A stretch of DNA of 10,703 nucleotides from Heritagella sp051881655 (GTDB taxonomy: Bacteria > Bacillota > Clostridia > Oscillospirales > Acutalibacteraceae), in contig JBJEQH010000145.1 in assembly GCA_051881655.1 (NCBI GenBank), positions 1 to 10,703 on the forward strand. The letters are read 5' to 3'. The notes beneath the pieces are model-generated. The model saw only the letters and a program-made list of their open reading frames with translations. It did no database searches and was not told where the DNA came from. Shown here in pieces: positions 4,882-10,703 of the stretch (position 1 is the first letter of the stretch; each line of letters begins with the position of its first letter). The translations under genes were made by a program, and so were the position numbers.

Positions 4882-6900
4882 ATGGCGGTGCTGCCTATGC
4901 AGCATATTCGTATTTATGCCTTAAAAGAGAACCGCAAAGCGATTCTCGAGCTTTTGCAGCGGCGCGGTGCCGTGGAAATTACCGATCCCAAAATAAGCAG
5001 TTCCCTTTTTCAGAAAATGGACACCAGCACAGCCCAGAGCACCTTTGAAAAAAGTGCCGCCACCGCCCAGCAGGCCCTCGAGGCCGTACTGGCACTGGCC
5101 CCCGAAAAGGGCGGCCTGCTGAAAATGCTGGAAGGGCGCCGGAGCCTGAGCCTGGAGGATTATGAAAACAGGGTAAACGAACGGGAAGAAGTTTCCAAAA
5201 TTGCTTCCCGCATTGTTCTGCTTCAAAAGGAAATCGGCGATCAGAAAGCGGAAATCGTCCGCCTGCAAACGCAGATCGAAGCCCTGACGCCCTGGTACGC
5301 GCTGGATATTTCCATGCGGGTAAAGGAGACGAAAAGCGCACGGGTCTTCATCGGGATTTTCCCGCAGGAGTACACCGAGACCGGTTTAAAAGAGGCCATT
5401 GCCAAGGCCGACAGCCGTCTGTCGGTTCCGGTATGCGAAATTGTCAGCAGTCAGAACCAGCAGACCTGTGCGTTCTTGATGTGCAAAAAGAGCGAGGGCG
5501 AGGCGATGGAGACGGCCATCCGTTCCCTGGGCTTCTCCTATCCGCAGAATCCCAGCAAGGTTCCGCCCAAAAAGCGGCAGGAAATTCTGCAGGGGCGCGT
5601 GGAAAAGGCTGAGGCCATCATCCGAAAGGACGAGGAGGAGATCCTCTCCTATCAGGATCAGACCGACCGTCTGCGGTTTCTCGCGGATTATTACACCATG
5701 CGCACCGACAAGTACGCCGTGCTGGGCCGCCTGGCCCAGAGTCCCCACACCTTCCTGGTGACCGGATATGTGGTCAAAGAGGAGGCCCCGGCCCTGCAGA
5801 AAGAACTGGAGGAAAAATATCAGGCCTTCGTCGAGCTGTCGGATCCCGGTAAGAAAGAGGATGTGCCGGTCAAGCTGAAGAATAACGGCTTCTCTTCTCC
5901 CGTTGAGCCGGTGCTGGAGGGCTACTCCATGCCCGGTCGGGGCGAGGTGGATCCCTGCTCGGTCATGGCCATCTTCTATTACGTTCTGTTCGGCATGATG
6001 CTGTCCGATGCCGGCTATGGTCTGATTATGGTCCTCGGATGCGGCTGGGTTCTGCACAAATACCGCCGTTCCATGGAGAGCGGCCTGCGCAAAACGCTGA
6101 CCATGTTCCTGTTCAGCGGCATTTCCACCACGTTCTGGGGCGTGATGTTCGGCGGCTATTTCGGCAATGCCATTCCCATGATCGCCCAGACCTTCTTCCA
6201 CACAAGTGTAACCATTGCACCGCTGTGGTTTGATCCCGTGTCGGATCCCATGCGCCTGCTGGTGTTCTCGTTGCTGCTGGGCGTGATTCATCTGTTTGCC
6301 GGACTGGGCATGCAGTTCTATCAGCTGGCAAAGCAGCACAAATGGGCCGACGCCATTTATGACGTGGTGTTCTGGTACCTTCTGGTCGGCGGACTGATTG
6401 TCTATATGCTGTCCACGCCGCTGGTTACCGGCATGCTGGCCCTTACCTTCCTTCTGCCGGAAAGCGTGGGCTTGGTTGGGGCTGTTCTGGCGGGTATCGG
6501 GGCTGTGGGTATTGTTGCCACATCCGGCCGCTCCAGCCGCAGCTTCGGCAAGCGGCTGCTCAAAGGGCTTTATGGCCTTTACGGGATCTCCAGCTGGCTG
6601 AGCGACATTCTGTCCTACTCCCGTCTGCTGGCCCTGGGTCTTGCCACCGGCGTTATCGCCAACGTTTTCAACCAGATGGGCGCCATGGCCGGCGACGGCA
6701 TTATCGGTGCCATCTTCTTTGCGGTGGTGTTCGTGATCGGCCATGTGCTGAATATCGCCATCAACCTGCTGGGCGCGTATGTACACACCAACCGCCTGCA
6801 GTATGTGGAATTCTTCGGAAAATTTTACGAGGGCGGCGGACGCAAGTTCTCCCCCTTCTCCATTAAGACAAAATTCTTTACTATTAAGGAGGAACAATAA
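4882..6900 (+). CDS. ntpI: V-type ATP synthase subunit I (membrane stator, a-subunit homologue)
   Basis: Membrane stator that provides the ion half-channels next to the rotor ring. At 672 residues it has the standard length and layout. A cytoplasmic N-terminal arm with coiled-coil stretches (about 80-135 and 225-265) occupies residues 1-350. Hydrophobic helices follow at about 357-392, 405-430, 457-480, 493-512, 519-548, 575-600 and 608-640. The conserved MLSDAGYG motif is near residue 373. Arg581 in LSYSRLLALGLATG is the expected essential arginine that faces the ring carboxylate, the counterpart of yeast Vph1 Arg735. The ATG follows AAAGGAGG, and a strong AGGAGG for the next gene lies inside the last codons. 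Only one base separates its stop codon from subunit K, so membrane subunits I and K are probably translated together. Confidence 0.96.
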   Translation: MAVLPMQHIRIYALKENRKAILELLQRRGAVEITDPKISSSLFQKMDTSTAQSTFEKSAATAQQALEAVLALAPEKGGLLKMLEGRRSLSLEDYENRVNEREEVSKIASRIVLLQKEIGDQKAEIVRLQTQIEALTPWYALDISMRVKETKSARVFIGIFPQEYTETGLKEAIAKADSRLSVPVCEIVSSQNQQTCAFLMCKKSEGEAMETAIRSLGFSYPQNPSKVPPKKRQEILQGRVEKAEAIIRKDEEEILSYQDQTDRLRFLADYYTMRTDKYAVLGRLAQSPHTFLVTGYVVKEEAPALQKELEEKYQAFVELSDPGKKEDVPVKLKNNGFSSPVEPVLEGYSMPGRGEVDPCSVMAIFYYVLFGMMLSDAGYGLIMVLGCGWVLHKYRRSMESGLRKTLTMFLFSGISTTFWGVMFGGYFGNAIPMIAQTFFHTSVTIAPLWFDPVSDPMRLLVFSLLLGVIHLFAGLGMQFYQLAKQHKWADAIYDVVFWYLLVGGLIVYMLSTPLVTGMLALTFLLPESVGLVGAVLAGIGAVGIVATSGRSSRSFGKRLLKGLYGLYGISSWLSDILSYSRLLALGLATGVIANVFNQMGAMAGDGIIGAIFFAVVFVIGHVLNIAINLLGAYVHTNRLQYVEFFGKFYEGGGRKFSPFSIKTKFFTIKEEQ

Positions 6901-6901
6901 T

Positions 6902-7390
6902 ATGGATATCAATGTTCTCGGTATGCCTCTCGCAGTTCTGGGCGCGGCACTGGCCGCTCTTCTGGCCGGTATCGGCTCTGCCATCGGCGTCGGCATGGGC
7001 GGCCAGGCCGCTGCCGGTGTTGTCACGGAAGACCCCGGCAAATTCGGTAAGGTTCTGATCCTGCAGCTGCTGCCCGGTACCCAGGGCATCTACGGCCTGC
7101 TGATCGCCTTCATGACCCTGTCCAACATCGGCGTGCTGGGCACCCCGAAAGAGGTCACATTTGCCCAGGGCCTGATGTATCTGTTCGCCGGTATCCTGAT
7201 GGGCGTTGCGGGCCTGATCTCCGCCAAGTGGCAGGCCAGAGCTTCCGTCTCCGGCATCAGCCTGCTGGCCAAGCGCCCCGATCAGTTTGGTAAAGCGATG
7301 ATCTTCCCGGCCATGGTGGAAACGTACGCCGTTCTGGCCCTGCTGGTTTCGCTGCTGTGCGTGGCAAATATCGGCAACATCGCCATCTGA
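6902..7390 (+). CDS. ntpK: V-type ATP synthase subunit K (rotor ring proteolipid), predicted sodium type
   Basis: Subunit of the membrane rotor ring. The 162-residue protein is a duplicated hairpin with four hydrophobic helices (about 8-34, 48-76, 86-108, 130-156). The ion-carrying glutamate is Glu140 in PAMVETYAVL of helix 4; the matching position in helix 2 is Gly62, so only one carboxylate exists per subunit, as in other four-helix V-type proteolipids. The E. hirae sodium site (Leu61, Thr64, Gln65, Gln110, Glu139, with Tyr68) has exact counterparts here: Leu57, Thr60, Gln61, Gln111, Glu140 and Tyr64. Sodium specificity is therefore predicted from family knowledge, not shown. The ribosome site AAGGAGG lies in the end of subunit I. 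No signal peptide beyond the first helix is evident. Confidence 0.96.
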   Translation: MDINVLGMPLAVLGAALAALLAGIGSAIGVGMGGQAAAGVVTEDPGKFGKVLILQLLPGTQGIYGLLIAFMTLSNIGVLGTPKEVTFAQGLMYLFAGILMGVAGLISAKWQARASVSGISLLAKRPDQFGKAMIFPAMVETYAVLALLVSLLCVANIGNIAI

Positions 7391-7423
7391 TCGTTTTGAC
7401 TGCTTCGGGAGGGGCACTTCCAC

Positions 7424-8017
7424 ATGACAGGTTTAGACACAATTTTGCAGGCGATCGCACAGGACACCAAAAAAAGCTGTGACGGGATTCTGCAGGAATA
7501 CCGGCAGAAAGCCGCTGCCATCGAGCAGGATACGCAAAAGCAGCTGGCAGCACTGCAGGAGGATTCCGCCAGAAAAATAGCCGCTTTGCAGCAGGAATCC
7601 AGCGAGCGCGCCGCCTCGGCCGCTCAGCTCTCCCGCCGCCGCGGCGTTCTCAGTCAGAAGCAGAAGATCATCGCTTCGATGATCGACGAGGCCCGGAAAA
7701 CCCTGTGCGAACTGCCGGATGACCAATATTTTTCCACCCTGATTTCTCTGGGCCGCCAGTATGCGCTGCCGCAGCCCGGGGTTCTCGTTCTGGGGCCCAG
7801 GGATCACGCGCGCATGCCCGCGGATTTTCTCGCCAAAATGAACGCAGCCCTGCCCGCGGGCGCCTCCCTCACCCTGCAGGATGAGGCGGACCCCCGTGCC
7901 CAGGATGGTTTTCTCCTTTTGTACGGCGGCATCGAGGAAAACTGTACGTTCCGCGCCTTGTTTACAGCCAAACAGGAAGAGCTGCAGGACAAGGTGCAGC
8001 AGATGCTGTTCGCATGA
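7424..8017 (+). CDS. ntpE: V-type ATP synthase subunit E (peripheral stalk)
   Basis: Partner of subunit H in the peripheral stalk; its C-terminal domain binds the top of the catalytic head. The 197-residue length is normal. Residues about 10-85 are a charged Gln/Glu/Lys/Ala coiled coil. The rest is globular, with the family-like QKIIASMIDEARKTLCELPDDQYFSTLISL region (about 83-112) and a terminal GGIEENCTFRALFTAKQEELQDKVQQMLF stretch. The ATG follows a GGGAGGGG site at a slightly long spacing. It lies 33 bases after subunit K. The stop codon begins a small CCCC/GGGG hairpin in the 43-base spacer to subunit C. Confidence 0.92.
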   Translation: MTGLDTILQAIAQDTKKSCDGILQEYRQKAAAIEQDTQKQLAALQEDSARKIAALQQESSERAASAAQLSRRRGVLSQKQKIIASMIDEARKTLCELPDDQYFSTLISLGRQYALPQPGVLVLGPRDHARMPADFLAKMNAALPAGASLTLQDEADPRAQDGFLLLYGGIEENCTFRALFTAKQEELQDKVQQMLFA

Positions 8018-8060
8018 CCCCACGATGACGGGGATCATTCCATGAAAGGAGGAAGACCGA

Positions 8061-9032
8061 ATGGCAGAAATGTATACCTATGCGGTGGCCCGGGTGCGTT
8101 GCCGCGAAATGGCGCTACTGACCCGGGCGGATCTCAGCCGCCTGATGCAGTGCCAGACCGAGGAAGAATGTCTGCGCACCCTGCAGGACAAGGGCTGGGG
8201 GAAGGACACCGCCACCCATCTCTCCGCAGAAGAAATGCTGATCGAAGAGGACCGGAAGATCTGGAGCTTTATCGGCGAACTGGTCCACGACCCCGGCGTT
8301 TTCGATGTACTGCGTCTTCCCAAGGACTTTAACAATCTGAAGGCCGCCGTAAAAAGCGTGATCACCAAGGTAACCCCCCCGCACATCTATATGAGCGGCG
8401 GCACGGTACCGCCGGAGACCATGCAGCGGGCGGTTGAGCAGAATGATTTTTCGCTGCTGCCGGATTTCCTGGCCGAACCCGGGCGCGAGGCAGCCTCGCT
8501 GCTGCTGCAGACGCGGGACGGTCAGCGGTGCGACATTCTTCTGGACCGCGCCTGCCTGATGGCCGTGCAGAAAGCGGCCGAAAGCAGCGAGTGCGATCTT
8601 CTGCGGGAATATGCCGAACTGACCACCGCCATCGCCGATATTAAAATCGCCGTGCGCGCCCAGAAAACCGGGAAAAACCGTGCATTTTTGCAGGAGGCTC
8701 TGGCTCCCTGCCGCACGCTGTCCCTGGATTCGCTGACGGCCGCCGCGCTGAAAAGCCGCGATGACCTGCTTAGTTACCTGATGCTGACCCCGTATGCACC
8801 GGCCGTCGAAGCCCTGAAGGATTCGGCCTCCGCTTTTGAAAAGTGGTGCGACGACCGCGTGATCGAACTGATCCGCGGCCAGAAATACGAGGCCTTCACG
8901 TTGGGGCCGCTGGTTGCCTATATCCTCGCCCGCCAGAATGAAATCAGCACGGTCCGTGTGCTGCTGGCCGGGAAACGGAATCACATGGATGACAGTCTCA
9001 TCCAGGAAAGGCTGAGGGATTTGTATGTATAA
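8061..9032 (+). CDS. ntpC: V-type ATP synthase subunit C (central stalk socket, NtpC/d homologue)
   Basis: Funnel-shaped subunit joining the central stalk (D, F) to the rotor ring. The protein has 323 residues, near the family length, is soluble and mostly helical, with no membrane segment. The opening YTYAVARVRCREMALLTRADLSRLM and the late LGPLVAYILARQNEISTVRVLLAGK region (about 281-305) are the conserved family blocks. The ATG follows GAAAGGAGG with proper spacing. An upstream ATG at 8042 is in another frame, and the ribosome site lies within its codons, so it was not used. The last 8 bases overlap the start of subunit F, a sign of translational coupling between two parts of the same stalk. 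Confidence 0.95.
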   Translation: MAEMYTYAVARVRCREMALLTRADLSRLMQCQTEEECLRTLQDKGWGKDTATHLSAEEMLIEEDRKIWSFIGELVHDPGVFDVLRLPKDFNNLKAAVKSVITKVTPPHIYMSGGTVPPETMQRAVEQNDFSLLPDFLAEPGREAASLLLQTRDGQRCDILLDRACLMAVQKAAESSECDLLREYAELTTAIADIKIAVRAQKTGKNRAFLQEALAPCRTLSLDSLTAAALKSRDDLLSYLMLTPYAPAVEALKDSASAFEKWCDDRVIELIRGQKYEAFTLGPLVAYILARQNEISTVRVLLAGKRNHMDDSLIQERLRDLYV

Positions 9033-9354
9033 AGCGGCTGTAATCGGAGATTACGACAGCATTTACGGCTTTGGGGCCCTTGGTCTGGATGTGTTTCCCA
9101 CCGACGGGGACCTGACCCAGGCTGCCCATCAGCTGCGCCGTCTGTGCGAGGGCAACTACGCCGTGGTTTATATTACCGAGGCGCTGGCCCAGGAACTTTC
9201 CCACGAGCTGGAGCATTACAGTACCGCCCCCCTGCCGGCCATTATCCCCATCCCCGGGGTAACGGGCAACACCGGCGTGGGCATCGGGAATGTGAAACAT
9301 TTTGTGGAACAGGCGGTTGGCTCTGATATTATTTTTAACGACAAAAACGGATAA
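9025..9354 (+). CDS. ntpG: V-type ATP synthase subunit F (central stalk, NtpG)
   Basis: Small rotor subunit that binds subunit D in the central stalk. The 109-residue protein opens with KAAVIGDYDSIYGFGALGLDVF, typical of the family's Rossmann-like fold, followed by YAVVYITEALAQEL (about 45-58) and LPAIIPIPGVTGNTGVGI (about 70-87). All three blocks are conserved in known subunit F. It starts within the last codons of subunit C, at ATG 9025, with GAGGG as ribosome site seven bases upstream. Known as NtpG in E. hirae. The 74-base gap that follows is the longest inside this operon and holds RNA hairpins. Confidence 0.95.
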   Translation: MYKAAVIGDYDSIYGFGALGLDVFPTDGDLTQAAHQLRRLCEGNYAVVYITEALAQELSHELEHYSTAPLPAIIPIPGVTGNTGVGIGNVKHFVEQAVGSDIIFNDKNG

Positions 9355-9358
9355 GTCC

Positions 9359-9380
9359 GGCTGCTTTGGCAGCACCTTTT
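9359..9380 (+). other. Weak terminator-like hairpin between subunits F and A
   Basis: GCTGC (9360-9364) and GCAGC (9369-9373) pair around a TTTG loop. One more G-C pair is possible if a single A is bulged, and TTTT follows shortly after (9377-9380). The stem is short and the T run brief, so full termination is unlikely. Partial attenuation, an RNA processing site or a stabilising 3' end are possible readings. Confidence 0.35.
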
Positions 9381-9392
9381 CACTATTTTGAA

Positions 9393-9427
9393 GAAAGGAC
9401 GTCCCTTTCCCCCATGGGAAAGAGGAC
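9393..9427 (+). promoter_or_regulatory. Alternative hairpins that would hide or free the subunit A ribosome site
   Basis: GTCCCTTTCCC (9401-9411) pairs with GGGAAAG-A-GGAC (9416-9427) around a CCAT loop: 11 pairs with one bulged A. The AGAGGA ribosome site of subunit A is in the 3' strand. The upstream segment GAAAGG (9393-9398) can instead pair with CCTTTC (9404-9409), which breaks that stem. GAAAGGAC (9393-9400) and GAAAGAGGAC (9418-9427) are near-direct repeats competing for the same partner. Pairings are visible in the sequence; regulation is inference. Confidence 0.5.
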
Positions 9428-9428
9428 C

Positions 9429-10703
9429 ATGGTTTCAACTATGAGCAGTGGCACGATCAAAAAAGTAGCCGGCCCGCTGGTCATCGCCGAAGGCATGCGC
9501 GACGCAAACATGTTCGACGTGGTGCGCGTCAGCCGTCACCGCCTGATCGGTGAGATCATCGAGATGCACGGCGATCAGGCCTCGATTCAGGTTTATGAGG
9601 AGACGTCGGGCCTGGGGCCCGGTGAACCGGTGGAGAGCACCGGCACCCCCATGAGCGTCGAGCTGGGGCCTGGCCTGATTGGCAGTATTTACGACGGCAT
9701 TCAGCGCCCGCTGGATGACATCATGAAAATTTCGGGCAACAGCCTGCAGCGCGGCGTGGAAGTGCCGGCACTGAAGCGCGACCTGACTTGGCATTTTGTC
9801 CCCTGTGTGAAGCCCGGCGATACGGTGCGCGGAGGCGACATCATCGGTACCGTTCAGGAGACCGAGGTTGTCACACAGAAAATTATGCTTCCGCCCGATA
9901 CCTTCGGCACGATCAAATCCATTCAGGAGGGCACCTACACGGTCACCGAACCCGTGGGCACCCTGACCCTGTCGAACGGCGGCGAGGTTCCGCTGACGCT
10001 GATGCAGCGCTGGCCGGTGCGCCGCGGCCGCCCCTATAAGCAGAAGCTGTCCCCCGATAAGCCCCTGGTCACCGGCCAGCGGGTCATCGACACCCTGTTC
10101 CCCATCGCCAAAGGCGGCGTGGCCGCCGTTCCCGGCCCCTTCGGCAGCGGTAAAACCGTGGTACAGCATCAGCTGGCCAAATGGGCCGAGGCTGATATCG
10201 TGGTTTATATCGGCTGCGGCGAGCGCGGAAACGAGATGACGGACGTTCTGAACGAATTCCCCGAGCTGATCGATCCCAAAACCGGCTATTCCCTGATGAA
10301 GCGCACGGTGCTGATCGCCAACACCTCCGATATGCCCGTGGCCGCCCGTGAGGCTTCCATCTACACCGGCATCACCATCGCCGAATATTTCCGCGACATG
10401 GGGTACTCCGTTGCCCTGATGGCCGACTCCACCTCCCGCTGGGCCGAGGCTCTGCGTGAAATGTCCGGCCGTCTGGAGGAAATGCCCGGTGAAGAAGGCT
10501 ACCCGGCTTACCTGGGCTCCCGTCTGGCGCAGTTTTATGAACGTGCCGGTCACGTCATTTCACTGGGAAAAGAAGGCCGCGAGGGTCAGCTGTCCGCCAT
10601 CGGCGCCGTCTCACCGCCCGGCGGTGATATTTCCGAGCCGGTCTCCCAGGCGACGCTTCGCATCGTCAAGGTATTCTGGGGTCTGGACGCCGAACTGGCG
10701 CAT
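9429..10703 (+). CDS. ntpA: V-type ATP synthase subunit A (catalytic), truncated by window end
   Basis: Catalytic subunit that hydrolyses ATP in the A3B3 head. 425 codons are present out of a usual 580-590, and the frame is open at the right edge. Conserved parts, numbered from 9429: N-terminal barrel (about 8-80), the V-type insertion domain (about 120-200), Walker A GPFGSGKT (236-243, Lys242), the GERGNE loop with catalytic Glu265, and Walker B LMADSTSRW with Asp333. EEGYPAYLGSRLAQFYERAG and the SPPGGDISEPV block follow. Three in-frame ATG codons compete: 9414 (no ribosome site at useful distance), 9429 (AGAGG three to four bases away, somewhat close) and 9441 (MSSGTIKK, where most homologues appear to begin, but the site would be 14 bases away). 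I use 9429; the true start may be 9441. Subunits B and D are expected next. Confidence 0.96.
   Translation, partial: MVSTMSSGTIKKVAGPLVIAEGMRDANMFDVVRVSRHRLIGEIIEMHGDQASIQVYEETSGLGPGEPVESTGTPMSVELGPGLIGSIYDGIQRPLDDIMKISGNSLQRGVEVPALKRDLTWHFVPCVKPGDTVRGGDIIGTVQETEVVTQKIMLPPDTFGTIKSIQEGTYTVTEPVGTLTLSNGGEVPLTLMQRWPVRRGRPYKQKLSPDKPLVTGQRVIDTLFPIAKGGVAAVPGPFGSGKTVVQHQLAKWAEADIVVYIGCGERGNEMTDVLNEFPELIDPKTGYSLMKRTVLIANTSDMPVAAREASIYTGITIAEYFRDMGYSVALMADSTSRWAEALREMSGRLEEMPGEEGYPAYLGSRLAQFYERAGHVISLGKEGREGQLSAIGAVSPPGGDISEPVSQATLRIVKVFWGLDAELAH

Noticed and set aside
5386..7089. A 567-codon minus-strand frame antisense to subunits I and K
   Set aside because: Same His/Gln/Gly-rich shadow character; the plus-strand genes have full family motifs and ribosome sites.
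8015..8038. CCCC/GGGG hairpin between subunits E and C as a terminator
   Set aside because: Only four solid pairs and no T run follow; it is merely spacer structure near the E stop codon.
8042..8332. A 96-codon plus-strand frame starting at ATG 8042
   Set aside because: Its first codons are the ribosome site of subunit C, and nearly all of it overlaps that gene in another frame.
9435..10553. A 372-codon minus-strand frame antisense to subunit A
   Set aside because: Opposite strand of a certain catalytic subunit with Walker motifs; no promoter or ribosome site considered convincing for it.

Overview
The window looks like chromosomal DNA from a Gram-positive anaerobe of the Clostridia, most likely a gut Oscillospiraceae/Ruminococcaceae relative of Faecalibacterium, Gemmiger or Subdoligranulum. 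The reasons are moderately GC-rich coding DNA with strong AGGAGG ribosome binding sites, a T-box riboswitch, and a V/A-type ATPase operon in the Enterococcus hirae ntp order. The placement rests on recalled protein resemblance, not on a search.

Left end (1-306, minus strand): the first 78 codons of a membrane-anchored SPFH (band 7) protein run off the edge. Its promoter has a 21-nt palindrome lying exactly over the -10 box. An intrinsic terminator (318-355) separates it from the upstream ilv operon.

Branched-chain amino acid block (387-4175, minus strand): ilvB, ilvN and ilvA form one operon transcribed leftward from a good promoter near 4147-4175. The roughly 350-nt leader is a T-box riboswitch with a strong terminator. 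Acetolactate synthase (large plus small subunit) and threonine deaminase supply the committed steps to valine, leucine and isoleucine. A probable isoleucine specifier codon (ATC) fits these genes. ilvC and ilvD are not in the window.

Divergent spacer (3789-4524): this 736-bp stretch has no gene. It holds the T-box leader, the ilv promoter, a palindromic AAATTGCAA element behind that promoter, an AT-rich zone, a perfect-consensus promoter for the ATPase operon, and a folded 160-nt 5' leader.

ATPase operon (4525-10703, plus strand): subunits H, I, K, E, C, F and A (ntpF-I-K-E-C-G-A in E. hirae terms). A is cut by the window end, and B and D would be expected next. The products form the peripheral stalk (H, E), the membrane stator (I), the rotor ring (K), the central stalk (C, F) and the catalytic head (A). 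The K subunit carries every residue of the known E. hirae sodium site, so a sodium-translocating enzyme is predicted. Before subunit A there is a cluster of RNA hairpins, one of which would bury the ribosome binding site.

No mobile element, CRISPR array, tRNA or rRNA was seen. This is mostly core metabolism; the least explained parts are the non-coding control elements.
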